Shown here: positions 36,650-51,017 of the stretch, piece after piece
Layout of the letters: each line of letters opens with the position of its first letter
Position numbering within the stretch: the stretch's first letter is position 1
NCBI GenBank assembly: GCA_012295275.1
Contig: CM022670.1
Coordinates: 30,524,438 to 30,588,437, forward strand
DNA from: Chrysomallon squamiferum
Taxonomy: Eukaryota; Mollusca; Gastropoda; Neomphalida; Peltospiridae
Length of the DNA: 64,000 nucleotides
Reading direction: 5' to 3'
Made by a program: the position numbers and the translations under genes
Notes under the pieces: generated by a model
What the model was told of the DNA's origin: nothing
Databases searched by the model: none
What the model saw: the letters and a program-made list of their open reading frames with translations, nothing else

Positions 36650-38260
36650 GATGCTGATGTATTTAATTCGGCAATCTCATTACTACATCTCATATTACAA
36701 CACTATATCAATTTAGGAAATTACCTCACAGATTGATATGTACAGTATTAAATTCCTTTTCTGCAGAATGTTGCGAAAAACAAAGAACTTTAAATAATTC
36801 ACATGTCTTTGAATACTGGTTCTACAAGACTACATATCAGTTACTGATTTCACTTCAAAATTTTTTGTATTGATATTGGAAATTATTTTCGGTAATTGGT
36901 AGCTGAGGAAGACTTTATGAACAAAGAAGGAAAATATTTTAAAAAATATCTCATTTCCTAATACATATTTTTCGGTATGTTTAGAACAGGTAAAAAGAAG
37001 GAAGTATATTTATTATAAGTTATATAGTTATAAAAAAGCAAAATAAAAATTCCAATACAAAGACAGGCGTTATGGAAGAAGGAAAGCTGTAATGCCATTT
37101 CAGTTTATTATTTAGTTAAAAAGGCTGCAATGTCGGTTTTTAGAATCAGTGCCTTCATCTTGGACCTGTATATTCGAAAAGAAAAGAAAATTATTATTCA
37201 GTTTTCATGCAGCTAACGTTTTAAAGAAGAACAGTTCTCTTCTGTTTTCTAATCTTCCAGAAATATAAATATTTACTCACTTTATTTTTATTGCTTTAAC
37301 TTAGAACGTTGAGATGTTTACAAATCAAAGTACATACATGTCTGTTGTCAGCCTTAAAAGCAAATTGCTCTCGATTTTTTTTTCACCCATGCTTACCAGC
37401 TGTACTAGCTGTCTCGAATAATTAATAATCAGAAACTCTTTACAGACACAATAACTAAACCTATCCATCAAAATAATATCACTCTTGCAGAGACAACAGC
37501 TAAAACAAATCAAACTAAATATCTTTTATTTTTTTTTTTTTTCGGTTTATTTTACTTTATTTTCGTTCAGGTTTTGGGAACATCTTCAGAGATTACAGCT
37601 GATGGACTGATGTTTTATTTAGCTGCTTGAGATACTCTAGTTTATCGAAACATACTTAGATATATCTGTTTATGTTAAAAAGAAAAGACAGCTGGATATA
37701 CTAGGGATTTGTCAGTACAAGTAATTCCTCTAGGAGAGCGACAGAGATAGAGAGGCAATCACATACTGACATGTTTTATATTTGAATGTTCTCTTAAAAT
37801 CTGAAACGCGAAACAATTTGTAACGAGAGCACTATAAAAAAAGAATTGAGGATATGTTTCATTAAATCTACGAAGATATGGAAATGTTGTATTTAATAAA
37901 ACACTTGTGACATTTAATTTTACGGTTAAATAATGTCGCACAAGTGATTAAGAACCATTTAGATAACTAGAGAGAAAAGCCTCTTTCGCCACATCTTGTG
38001 CTATACTTTCAAATTAGCAGTAAGAAATAATTTAAACACAACATCCCATACAAAGTACACCTAACGATTTTTGTTAAACAAGTTGTTGATTACAAGCGAT
38101 AATGAGACTTAGCTGATATGGTCTAACAACAGTTTCATCCGACGTTCTCTATCGAGCTAAGTCTCGCTGCACATCAGAAAGAAGTCAGCATGGTTTACTC
38201 AGCAAGAAAGTTTCTGTTTGTCTCTAGTAGCGACTCTCTGTGTGTATTACATTATACATT
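36650..38260. other. Gene-poor region
   Basis: AT-rich DNA with no supported gene. The 5' LTR of the neighbouring retroelement was sought here and not found. Confidence 0.5.
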
Positions 38261-38264
38261 TTTT

Positions 38265-38355
38265 TATTTAGATATCTTACGAATGTACATTTTGTCAGCT
38301 GAATTAAAGAATTATATATTTAAGTACTCTGCTGATCTTTTCTGATAAGAAACAT
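38265..38355 (+). repeat. Segmental duplicate, copy A (about 90 bp)
   Basis: Shares ATCTTACGAATGTAC, AAAGAATTATATATT and CTGCTGATCTTTTCTGAT-like blocks in order with 42218-42308. About 85% identical by eye. Confidence 0.65.
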
Positions 38356-38885
38356 CCATTTGTCTCTCTCTGTGTGTATGTGAATGTGTGTGTGTGTATA
38401 TATGTACGTACGTCCGTAAGTATGTATGTATGTATGTATGTAAGTACAAACAAAACCAACCTGCTACAAAGTTTGAATAGTTTTGGAGTAATAACGTCAA
38501 AAGCACTATTCATTGTTACGTGATTACACAATCAGTGACGCGAACACAATCAGCAGAAAGAATTATTTTATATGTACGTACATCTGTATATATATATCTC
38601 TCTCTGTGTGTGTATGTGTGTGTATAAATATATATATATATACATATATATGCTGATATGTGTCTGTATGCACGTATATGTGTATATGCATGTTGATATC
38701 AATGTTATGATAAATGGAAATTTAATTTGTTAAAAATAGTGATTTTTCTCATTTCTCTCTGAATTCGGGTTTCTGGTATTAATTATTTGAAGGATTTAAT
38801 TATCATACTGAAAAAATATTTTAAGTAATTTTAGAAATTGCGAAATTTGTTGGTTATAATAAATATGCTAGGACCCAGTCATTTA

Positions 38886-38919
<34 letters not shown>

Positions 38920-40125
38920 CAACAACACTCACATACACATATTACCACCTACCAAATACAGCAATGCCGTCAATACCATAACTGCTACAGTAAACACAAT
39001 AATACCCATGCCAAGAGTAACAGCAACAAAATTTTAATCAATCATAATTATACAAAAGAGAAAAATAGACGACGTGCAGAAAGCAAACCGTTATTTCTGA
39101 GATGTTTCTCTCAAATGAAATGCAACGTCTAAACCAGACTGCGTCTGTTTTCATAGATTCAATAAACATCTTCTTCACTGATCATTAGGAAGAAGTGGCA
39201 TGTTGAATAAATATTTGTTGGCAAGTCAATCGCTTGACCATGCGTTGTAATGGTGCCGGGAATCGTTTTGCTGCATCGGCTATTCAGCACGGCTGTAAAG
39301 AAATCTTCATTGATTCGCATAATGAGAGCCTTGGATACAATAAAAGCAAAATGATAGAGCTGATAAAGAAAAGCAAGTAATAAGAATTAATGATATGACA
39401 GATAAAACGAAACAAATAGATAAAGAAAGTCATTTGATATAGAGATAGCGAGCTACTAGAAAGAAAAAGACATACCCAAACATATATAGCGTATATATTT
39501 GTGTATGTAATGTCTTTTTATTTAGAGATATCTATCTATCTATCTATATAGGTAGAAGAAAAAATAATACGTTGTATTAAAGATTACTTAATTTTAAGGC
39601 TTCAGAGACTGCTATAAATTTGACAGAGAAAAAATACAAAAAATCATTGTGCGGCAAAAAATTAGGACGAAATCGTTTTACACACTTTGAATATATGAAT
39701 ATTTGAAATGGAATATATCTTTCAGTGGGAAATAAATGGACGCAGTAAATATGTTTTTACCATCAAAACATTACAGAAACACAGATTTGTTTTAAATTCT
39801 CCATATCGCTGTCATCTAACGGGAAAATAATTCTCACCACCACGGTTATGACGTATTTTATTCCACACTAACACCCCAGTACGGCTGCAGTAGCTGTACC
39901 AATAAAAAAACGAGCCATCGTTTCGCATTCAAGCAATTCCAGCCATCATGGTACGGCCAATACAGGTGTGAGTATTGTTTAGACAGAATCCCAGTAACTA
40001 AATCAAAAGAGAAAGAATGTTGCTTGGTGTTTATATCTTCTAGTTATATTTCTTAATGTGAGAAATATTGAAAACAAAGAAACAAATAAAATAGGAAGAA
40101 GAGGAACAATAACAACAACAACAAC

Positions 40126-40166
<41 letters not shown>

Positions 40167-40998
40167 TGAAGAGATATCTAAGTATATTCGTGTTGTAAAT
40201 AATATTTCTATTTATATATCGATCTATTTGTGTGTGTACATCAATTTCTCATACCTAACAGCTAAATTTAAGGGTTTTTTTCACTATATTTAGGACTGAT
40301 AAAAAGTTTTACAAACACGAAAAACCCATCAATATACGCATAAAAAGTGTTTGATCAATTATATTTGCTAGCTGATCCATTAGCATGAATAAACATACTC
40401 TTGTCAAGCTGTCTTTCTTTATACATAATTCTTCAGTCAGAAAACCAAAATAAACAGTTCCGAATGCACGCTGCCGAACCACTGAAACAATAACACACCA
40501 ACAAAATCCTCTTTACATGAATATTATTAAAATTTTCTTTTTCACTACTTGTATTATTTTTACAAAAATACAGATTATAATCTAGGCCTATGTAGTGTTT
40601 TTATAGATTTACATGTTTTTTTTCTATTCGTGTACCTCGTCGTTAACATACATCTCAGAAGCTGTAAATAATAATGGTGTTTTTTATACAGTCTTTTTTT
40701 CTTTATAATAAAAATAAATTTATGATAAAAGTTATTTCCTCCATAGTTATCACACCCACGCCCCCTATTCTTAATAATTACATAAGTCTTGGTTATATCA
40801 GAAAACACCATCATTTTGATTTCAGTTGTCTAGTGATAATTATAATTTATGTTAACTTTGTACTGCTGAAAAATCATTTTTTAGATAACATTTTACCCCT
40901 TAGTGAGTTAGAGAAGATTATATGTTTCTAAAACTTATAAATGCTCAGAACAGACATAGAGCGATTAGTGTCAATTTGGGCATTTTGTCATTACAGAG

Positions 40999-41044
<46 letters not shown>

Positions 41045-42217
41045 GTGCTTACATAGAGTAAATATTTCTAAAATAGAACATTAATCGTAATGTAGGGCTG
41101 TCTCTCTTTCTTTTCGTCTTTTTATTTTTTTTTTTTAAATCTGACACACAGCAACATACACACAGCAACATACAAACGCACTAATGAATAATTTGCGGAA
41201 TTAGATTTCCCCACCTGGAATACAACATACGTCACAATAAGGCATTTTCGGAACCGATTCCACTGAACTACACCTATTTGTATCTTGAACTAAGATCTCT
41301 AATCTATGTACAGTGCACTTGAACTCGATATCATTTCATTTCAGCTTTAGCAAATTCGTATTGGTAATCTCCGAGGTCACGAATGACATTCATACAATAA
41401 GTATTCAGTCTTTAATTCAATAAACTGTAGTTATTCAAAAGAAAGTATTAAGTATATTTTTAGATGAATCGAAGAGGGAAAATACAGAAAACATGGTTTC
41501 AGAAATGAAGACATTTTTATTTTCATTGTTATTCAAACGATTTAGAAATCACGACTAATTATTTATATTTATAATTTTAATAATGATCATGGTGGTGTCA
41601 CTGGGTTCACAAATGGGAGATTTTTGTTTTGGCTTGTTATTAGAAATAAACAGCGCTCGTCTGATGTTAGGTCAGAGTAAGCTGAGGATCACTGGTTAAA
41701 GCACAGGAATGCGGTCTAATTGGCAGCAGGATCATTTCTTCTTCGTGTTGTCGTTGATCCGTTTTCCGTCCTTCCTATAGCTAAAGAATGATTTATCAAA
41801 AATAGTGTACCAGCTCTTTATGAAATAGATGAGTCAGCGAATGGATATTGCCAATTGGTTTTCATTGTCTCATTTGTATAAAGCAATACAGCCGTAAATT
41901 ACAAAAAAAAAAAAACCCAAAAAAAAAACCACACACCCAAAAACAACAATAACAACAAAAATAACAAAACAATAACAACACAACAAACCATATTAAGTGG
42001 GTTTCAATATAAAGTATTCTGTCCTCTTGAGTAATTTTACAATTTTAGTAATCTTTAGCAAAGGCTTCCTATTTGCTTGTACCATGGAAATCAGGCCTAT
42101 CAAAAATCGAAGGTCCATACCAAATAGCACTCTGGCCTTCACTGTGTTCAGGCTTATGACACAAACACAGATAATTACATCAATCCTTACATTATGGATG
42201 TCATTATGACACATTTT
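38356..42217. other. Gene-poor region with microsatellites
   Basis: Holds TG/TATG patches at 38380-38440 and 38590-38690, (AC)n at 38889-38916, (TAA)n at 40128-40166 and (GA)n at 40997-41039. Frames are short and compositionally biased. No gene was recognised. Confidence 0.55.
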
Positions 42218-42308
42218 ATTTAAGATCTCTTACGAATGTACTTTTTGTCAAATGAATGAAAGAATTATATATTCAAGTATTTAGCTAATCTTTTCTGATT
42301 AGAAACAT
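42218..42308 (+). repeat. Segmental duplicate, copy B (about 90 bp)
   Basis: Direct-orientation partner of the segment at 38265-38355. Confidence 0.65.
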
Positions 42309-42750
42309 GACTTTTTTCTTTTCTTTGACAACATTTCACTTAGAATCCACTCAGTAGACAAAGAAAGACAATAATGACAGCGACAACATCTACTTTGAAC
42401 TAGTCATCAGTTTAACAAAAGCAGGTGCATCTTTGTAATTAGCCACCTTATTTTAACCTTTACATCGATTTTGTAAAAACAATCTTAACAGTAGCAGTAC
42501 TTACAGAACATTCTGAAAGTAGACTTCAGTAACGAAATTACGAATAAAATTAAAACCGGTTTAGGTTATTACTATTTAGTCTGCACTTTAATTGCATATA
42601 GAATATAAACACAGAGAAGATTAAAATTGTTTGACTGCCCGAAATGTTTATATATTAAAACGCATTATACTTGAAATACTTTAAGAAAAAAAAAAAAAAA
42701 AAAAAAATGTGTAGTTATCAAATAAAAATAAAATTACATATAAATATACT

Positions 42751-42845
42751 CAGTATATTATATTATATTATATTATATTATATTATATTATATTAAATTA
42801 TATTATATTATATTATATTATATTAGCTTATATTTTATTATATTT
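42751..42845. repeat. (TATTA)n pentanucleotide microsatellite
   Basis: About 17 nearly pure TATTA units with single changes. Confidence 0.95.
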
Positions 42846-43257
42846 ATTTATCTATTTGTTTGTTTTTTTATTTATTGTTTTTTACAAAATGATATAACAC
42901 AGTACAGTATTGCAGAATAAGACAAAACAGTAAAAGATACATGTATCTTTATAATACAATACCAAAGAGTACAATACAACAGAATTCAAGATAATACGGA
43001 ATAGTACAATATAGTATAGATTATTACAGTATCAATTAATATAACACATACCACAAAAAGAAGTGAAACTTAATACAGTTCTGACAGTACACAATACGAC
43101 ATTTTCTGACTGACTGAAAACAGAGATACTAAACAAACCTCGCTTTACTCTTGACGGGATGATTATAAAATAACAAATTCCAACAGCAGATCCAGTTTGT
43201 AAAGAACAAACTCAAGACAGTTTGTGCATCGAATGACAGAAACAGAGTGAGCGAATG

Positions 43258-43258
<1 letters not shown>

Positions 43259-43337
<79 letters not shown>
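43259..43337. repeat. (GA)n microsatellite
   Basis: Nearly 80 bases of uninterrupted GA dinucleotides. Confidence 0.97.
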
Positions 43338-43340
<3 letters not shown>

Positions 43341-43559
43341 TAATACTTGGTCAGAACGCAAATAAATTGTGTTTCTGTGACTAAGTGAGTTTTATGTCGT
43401 GTTACCCATCAAGTGAATGTTAACCTTATGAGCTGATGTAAAAATAATACAATGGCAATAAATACTGGAAAGAATTAGAGGTTATTAGTAATGAAAGTTC
43501 ATGCTCATTTGAAACAATTGAAAATGATCTTAGTGACATTCATCATTATCATAACTACC

Positions 43560-43652
<93 letters not shown>
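43560..43652. repeat. (TTA)n microsatellite
   Basis: About 90 bases of TTA triplets. The asparagine run in the minus-strand frame comes from this repeat. Confidence 0.97.
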
Positions 43653-44449
43653 TATGATGGATGACTCCTTCATAATCATTATTTTTATTGGCATTTTTAA
43701 GTCATGCAACGGAAATAATAAAACAGTGATAAACATCCTCATCATCCTTATCACTGACATCTTGGTCATCATCTTCATCATCGTCGTCGTTGTCGTGATG
43801 TCGTGATGACATCGTTAAAATAACCTGAAACTCTTTTTGACAGAATGTCTGTCGAATATGATATGTCCTTATTCAATACTGGATAAGCATAATAATATAG
43901 CTTAAACATATAAGTTAACTTTCCGCTTTAAGAGTGTGAACTACCACATACGTTCTAACAGTTTACTTATAACGTCAGTCGAGTGTTCGTTTACAACGGG
44001 CGGTGTGAGCGTAATACATTACATACAGTTTCTTACAAAACAGTTAGCTTTAATGCAAATACCTTTCATTCTTATCGTGTGGCTTTGTCTACAATGTTTG
44101 TTTGTTTATATGTATGTATTATTATGTATTATGTAAAATGAGATTATTTTATGGCGATAATGCTAGAATAATATATGAAATATCGTTTTATAATAAGGAA
44201 TGCCATTGAAAATTGTTTTATTGTATATATTGACAGAGTATGTCATTTTCATAATAAAAGGAACATTGCATAATCATCCGTACCAGACAAACATAAATTT
44301 TAATCTTGTTTATGAATAATGGCTCAAAAATGGAAATGCACCAAAGGGTGATGGCTTAACAGTACAGTAAACTTGAATATTAATTTTCTTTTAAAGCAAA
44401 GATGAAATATATTGATCCTTTGACATTATGCAAATATTTTATTTGTGGA

Positions 44450-44770
44450 TATCATAAATTTGATTTTGATTTAAAAAAAAAAAAAAAATTTTACAAAAAT
44501 AATTTATAAATAGATACTATAAATTTGATTTTGAACTTTTTTAGTATTATACACGTTTTAGTTTGTGGTTATAAATTTGATTTTGACATTCTAATTAATA
44601 TTATGCGTTTATTTTATTTGCGGTTATCACAAACTTCATTTTTGACTTTTTAATTAATGATATACATTTGTTTTATTTTATGCCTATCATAAATTTAGAT
44701 TTTTGACTTTTTAATTAATATTAAACAAACATTTCATTTGCTATTATATCACAAATTGTATACTGATTTT
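44450..44770. repeat. Diverged minisatellite, 51-64-bp unit, about six copies
   Basis: ATAAATTTGATTTTGA-like starts occur near 44455, 44519, 44570, 44629, 44688 and 44750. Each is followed by TTTTTAATTAATATTA and a TTTATTTTATTTG-like block. Confidence 0.75.
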
Positions 44771-44879
44771 TGAGAGCAAAATACACATTATTTATTTTTG
44801 TAATAAGTCCTTATCAGCAGCCTCAGTTATGATTCTTTAATAAAGAATTATTATTATTATTATTATTTTTTGCTGTTAT

Positions 44880-45245
44880 CATAAACTTCAGTTTCAGTTT
44901 CATGAAGGTAAAGAATCCAACTTATCCGCCATGTCGTCAGTCCGTCAACCGCTCGACCACAGTTTGTATTCTCCGAACGTCAAACTCGGTGCTTATATCA
45001 CTTTACTGACAGCAGTTAAACCTAGTATTGGCCTATGTGTACAATGTCACTTTGGCTTATAGAATCAAGTTATCAACCAAACATCTCCTCTAAATGTACT
45101 TAATCTGGGCCAGGAGCCAATGCTGGAACTCGAACCCGATAACTAACTGTAACGGATACTTAGCTACCCACTGTATCTGCTAGAAGAATCACCCTCTGAC
45201 ACGACTCTGCAGGGTGTCAGTACTTGAACCCACAGTTCAGAAAAA
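44880..45245 (-). mobile_element. Cluster of tRNA-like (SINE-derived) sequences
   Basis: On the minus strand three tRNA-like signals follow each other. A GGGTTCAAGTAC B-box-like string lies near 45230. TAGCTAAGTATC with GGTTCGAGTTCC (near 45172 and 45140) makes an A/B pair at tRNA-like spacing. TGGTCGAGCGGTTGACG, an A box of Ser/Leu-tRNA type, lies near 44960. No complete cloverleaf could be drawn, so these are read as tRNA-derived SINE remnants and not tRNA genes. Confidence 0.5.
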
Positions 45246-45349
45246 TGAGATGGTATCACGTGGATAGACTACATAATACATTTTGTTAATGAAGAAAGCT
45301 CTATTTATCTTGTTGCTTTAACAGAAACTCACTTTACCTAATTTTTACT

Positions 45350-45615
45350 GAATCTATAGTTGTGTCGTTATGTTTTCTAATGACTGGAGTCAGTTTCTCA
45401 TTGCTACATGTAAAGTAGTTAATTGTAATTCTACTTTTAAGGCATTTGCTGAATATTAGCTCTATATTAATTTTGCATATTAATTTTTGTGTCGCTGTGT
45501 TTTCTAGTGAATGAGCTTAGCCTTTCATTGCTGCCTCTTCCAATAAATAAACCTAATGCTAGTTGCAAGGCATTGGCTGAAGACATGTATTTCAAGTTAG
45601 AGCAGTAACAATAAT
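45350..45615. repeat. Tandem duplication, 127-bp period, two diverged copies
   Basis: TGTGTCGTTATGTTTTCTAA at 45361 recurs as TGTGTCGCTGTGTTTTCTAG at 45488. TCATTGCTAC and AAGGCATTTGCTGAA also recur at the same offset. Confidence 0.75.
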
Positions 45616-48320
45616 TTATCTTGTGTCTGACCACATACGAAAAAACAAACAAAAAGAAAACAAACTGCAGTTCTTTCTTTTCTTTTCTTATTTTATCGTA
45701 TGGCTTCTACTATGATGCGTCTGTTTGTCTGTCTGTATGTATATATGTGAGCAAAACATTGTAAAATATAATAAGATGGACCACATAACAATAAAATATA
45801 AATAAAAAGAGAAACATAAATTCATTAAAACAGTTCGTCTAAACTGCACAGAATATGACTTTAATAGCTGTAAAAAAACGAGAGTTGCTCAAATAGCAAC
45901 TATAAAGATTAATTTATTAAAATAATAAAGATATCTAATATTCTTAAAAGATTAGCTATATATCATTTTAATATTTGTACTAACTTTCTTAAATATTTAT
46001 TATAAAGATAAATTTAATATAAAATTACTACACATTTCTAATAGTTTACAACGAGTGAACAATATATCATTTTAATAACAGTACAAAAAGAGATATCTTT
46101 AAATATATATTATCAAGTTTAATTTTATTTAGAATGCATGTAATAGAAATGCTAATTATTATGCAATAAATACTAAATAAATAAATAAATACATTAATTA
46201 ATTAATTAATTAATAGATAGATAGATAACAATTAAAATAAAATATCAATAGATTCTTCTAGAGGAATAGATCTCGCAATCAAAAGCATTTTAGTCAAGAG
46301 CCACACTGAATCAGGGTTCATGTTATCATCACATTCTTGTTATTGATATGTAGTATGGTTTACCTGACACCGTTATCTAGAACCTTATCTCAGTAAGTGT
46401 ATCAGATTGATTTTAACTTAATTATATGAGTTTTGTTACTCTGGTCGTACAAAATATGTTTCAGGTCGAATTTTGTTTCATTTATCAATTTCAATTTCAA
46501 GTTTCGTTCATCGAATTCTGTTTCATGTTTCATATATTAAAATGATACTTACATCGACCCTTGTTTCATTTTTCATGTAAAGTGTGTTCCATTTCCCATA
46601 GAATTAATGAATGAGAGAAATTTAATGCAGATTTTCAGTATCATAATACCTAAGATTTTATGTTCTATCAAGCCCCTTTACTTAATGTTTCACGAGGGAA
46701 TGAATTATGTCTAGCTAATGAGCTGTGCCTTTCCACGTAGAGTAATCCTGTGGGCGATGCTTCTATTCATGTCCTATTGTAAAATCAATTCCGCTGACAT
46801 GTCATTAGATTCATCAAAACGCCGTTATTAAGGACTACTGATGTCAGGTAAATATAGCTAACATTCAGAGAGATGTTGTGTAACAATCTCTGTAAATTAT
46901 AATTAATGTAATTAGTAATCAATATTAGCTAGATGTTACGATCGGCGTCATTTTCTTCGCATTAAAGCAATCAGTTCTGAAGTTATTAACTGAAAATCAT
47001 TCGTTTATGAGGATAAAAGTAAAATGATTAATTCATTATTATAATAATACATTTTTTTAAAATTACAATTTCGAAGGTGTTCTTATGAAAAACTTTTGAA
47101 ATGAAAATAATAAACTTGTGGCATTTTTCACACATAATCTGCTCATCATTCCAGAAATGTAAAAAGAAGAGAAGGCAAATTATAGTTGTATCAAGCTTCA
47201 TAGCAAAAAGAAATCTCAAGATGAAGCGGCCTTTTATTTATTTATTTATTTATTTATTTATTTTTTATTTTGTTTTGTTTTGTTATTGTCATGTTAGTTA
47301 ATGGAAATAAGACGGTGAATTTAAATTTCTGGTTAAAAAAACCCTGACAAATCTCAAATTATCTTCTGCAGTATTGTGATTTATATCCTTGTTTAGCTGT
47401 TGCTATCAACAGTAATTTAAAGATATTTATATTCTTTGGTGGAACTATGTTAAGTTTAATTAGCTCCACAAATATTTTAAAAAGTATGAAATCGATGTTG
47501 TTAAGACTTAATGGCCATTAAAATATTTTCGTAGTTAGGGAATATGCTGAATATTTCAAGATCAATATATATATAAAATATCCGATGCTATATTAGTATT
47601 ATTAATATTATTATTAAAACAATACGTCAGTGCCTAAGAATAGGGCCAGATAATTGTATATCAAAAACTGCTAGCAATATTTAGACTAAGCGATCAAATT
47701 AGTTTATAACAATGCCCAATGTCATTTGCATTATTTATGTTTTCAAAAGAGAGTTAAATATTTTTTCTTATTTATTTTGAAACAAGATAATCTTTTAAAC
47801 GCTTTTTAATTAAGTACGAACGTAAGCAAAATATGTAAGTATGTATGTTTGCGTGTATGTATGTATGACTATATGCATAAACTGTATGTGTGCATTTATG
47901 TGTGTGTGTGTGTGTGTGCACGTATATATCTATTTGTATATGTGTATGTATGTATATTTTTATATATCGATATATTTGTCTGTCTGTCTGCCTGTGTGTC
48001 TGCCTCTCTCACTCTCTCTCTTTGTCCGTGTGGTTATCTCTCAGTCTTCCTAGCAATTAACGAAACAGTCTATTTATTAATCTACTTAGCTAGCAGCCTA
48101 ACAACTTATCAGTCTAGTCCCACGTAGTCAAATGATTAAAACTGCATTTCACAACATATTTATAGAAAACATATTTGTAATTTTTTCACAGTGAAAATAA
48201 ATAATATCCTATTAAAACAACAGACCATTCACGTTATCTCCATTTTCTAACCTAAGGTGCGATAATATACATTATTTTAACTTTTTGAATAACGTATTGC
48301 TTAATATTCCCATCTATTTA

Positions 48321-48352
<32 letters not shown>

Positions 48353-48979
48353 TTGTTATTATAGTATATTTTGATATTAAGAAAAGTAAATCACTTTAAG
48401 ATTGGATGTGAATGAATACATGTCTAGGAGAGATAAACAAAGAGAGACAGACAGAAGAAGAGAGATTAACAGTGGAAGTTTGAGAGAAAGAGAAAAAAGA
48501 GGAATTGAGAGATAGAGAGAGAGAGAAAAGAAAGAGTGAGATTTTATGCGTGATACGAGAAACACACACACTTAACGAAGTACGGTTTGGAGAAGAAGAA
48601 AGTAATAAAAATTGTAAAGATATTATTGTAAATATCAAGGTTTCACTTTGTATGTAGTATTAAAACGGCATCATTTAAACTCCGTCGCTTATTTATAATT
48701 TATCGTTACAACAAGTCGGACTGTTTAAAGGCACCTTTAAGAAGCCTTTAAAGTTTTCTAAATAGACACGATTTCTGAGTTATCGGCGATGACTTGCTCT
48801 TCATTACCTCTGTGAGTCAAACTTTTCTGTATCAAATCGATGACTAGAGGTGAGATTTAGTGACTTTCAAAACACGATTTTGTCGACGTTTTGAAAAGGT
48901 GCCAGATTATATTTTTATACCTGGAACATTATTATTAAGCGTTTTTATGCTTCATTTCTTTTTCTTTTTGTCGTCGTTG

Positions 48980-49021
<42 letters not shown>

Positions 49022-49588
49022 TATTATTATTTTTTTTTTTTTCACTTTGCGGATTTAAAAATGTATCTTTGGCAAAAAAAGATCTAAATAATTTATGCTT
49101 GGATCTTGTAAAATAAACGCTATTAAAACCATAGGATCGGCTAAAATTGCAAGAAAATTCTCTTCAAGCTAAGAACAAAAATAATTTTATTTTTTTTATT
49201 TTTTTTATCGATATTCGGCAGATTTTATTATTATTATTATTTTTATCTTAAAAACAACTTCGCAGTATGGAGTCATATCTGTAATTTCCAACGCGGAAAA
49301 CAGACAGTTCTGATCAGTTCGTTTTTTGTGTTCACGTGACCAGGGAAGAATGATGTTTATGTTGCCATTAGCATCGTAGCGGATTACGGCGGAATCAACA
49401 TTTTATGCACCTGTTAAGTCAGCCTCGTTCATGTTATGATGAAACAGAAACCTGCTGTGTAACGTTAAACTTAACTGACTGATTCACGTTTTGGTCCTGT
49501 ATTTTAAAAATCTGGTACTAAAATAATTTGCATAAAAGAACACTTATATTTATATTTACACACAGACAGACAGGCAGACACACACACA

Positions 49589-49590
49589 CG

Positions 49591-49681
<91 letters not shown>
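49589..49681. repeat. (GA)n microsatellite
   Basis: About 92 bases of uninterrupted GA dinucleotides, preceded by a CAGA/CA-rich lead-in. Confidence 0.97.
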
Positions 49682-49684
<3 letters not shown>

Positions 49685-50780
49685 AAGTATTATTAATAAA
49701 TATAATTATTTGGAAAATTATTATTATATGCCAATAACAGTGACTATTTTACTGTCTATGACATAAACTGAACATACCATATGTGTATCAGTACAGTTCA
49801 TTTAATACACATATATTAAAATATAATAAGCCTTATCGAGCTTTGTGATTAAGGCTGATTTTATAACTCGAAGTATTTAAACTGAAACATATATTCTTTA
49901 TAGTATTATGGTTTAGTCAATATCATTTTAATTGCATATCTTTATTTAGTAAATAATTAATAGCTATAATGTCATAACAACAGATAATCAATGTGCAAAC
50001 AGGTGCAATAGATCAAAAAGATGAATTCTCCTCAACTGATCTAATTCCCCATGACTGCTGCACGAAAAACCGTAGTATTTGCTTTCCATCTGTGGGAAGG
50101 TTCACAGAAGAGATCACTTTGTGCTAATTGGTAAGAGGAACCCCATGTTGCGGCGCGTTTATATTTCTTCTCGCAGAGACATCAGCGTAATGCAGAAACC
50201 ACGGATGAATTTACAAAGCTTGCTCATGTCACCGCATGTCATTTACCAATGTTAATCATACGATAAACAGATTATGTAAAGTCATTTCAGGACGTCTGAC
50301 TCATAAACTCTGTGAAATTATTTCAAATACTAGATAAGATTTATTTTATTAAGTAGTATAATATTGCCTGTATCGTTTTTGATTTTGTTTTTTCCTGTAT
50401 TGTATTCTACATTCTACTTTTATTAAAAAATATAAACACTTAAACATACATAAATTAATTTAATATATGTATTTATCTGTGATTTCTGTTATTATTAGCA
50501 AGAAATAAAACTTAGTGTTACAATTGTTATATAATGAGATCCAATATTTTATGAATATTAACTAATGGGTTAAAGGACAAAGGATACTGTTTTAGATCTT
50601 TTCAGTAGATAATCGGTTGGGGAATAAAAATTATACTCTCCGAAGTTATATAAGTCATGACAAAAATAGAAACTAAGAAACATGCAATCACGTACGCACA
50701 CATATTATTGCACGTGTTTATCGTATGTATGTATGTTTGTATGTACGTATGTAGTTCTGGATTTTGAATATGTACGTCTG

Positions 50781-50825
50781 AATAGACTGCACATAGACAA
50801 TATTCGGGAACGCACTGGCGCAGGA
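50781..50825 (-). mobile_element. SINE body fragment
   Basis: About 45 bp nearly identical to 16041-16087 (CACATAGACAATATTCGGGA followed by ACGCACTGGCGCAGGA). The tRNA-like head is absent: the plus-strand continuation runs into unrelated DNA and then TATG/GT repeats. Confidence 0.72.
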
Positions 50826-50849
50826 AGCACGCCGTTCTTTGTTCTAGCT

Positions 50850-50879
50850 TATGTATGTATGTATGTATGCATGTATGTA

Positions 50880-50940
<61 letters not shown>

Positions 50941-51017
50941 ATGTATGGATCAATGTGCGTGTGTGTGTGTACGTGTGTATATGTGTATATGTTTTGGTGT
51001 ATATGTTTATATACTTT

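Noticed and set aside
36630-36650. TGTCACGGAATTCC string near the start of the gag remnant, equal to the start of the solo LTR on the minus strand
   Set aside because: The match stops after 13-14 bases and the string is compatible with gag coding (VTEFRQ), so it was not taken as a 5' LTR.
43530-43781. Long frame with an asparagine run
   Set aside because: It is the translation of a (TTA)n microsatellite with short random flanks; no splice signals or conserved flanking residues.
45090-45180. Functional tRNA gene
   Set aside because: Box-like strings are present but no acceptor stem or anticodon arm could be paired.
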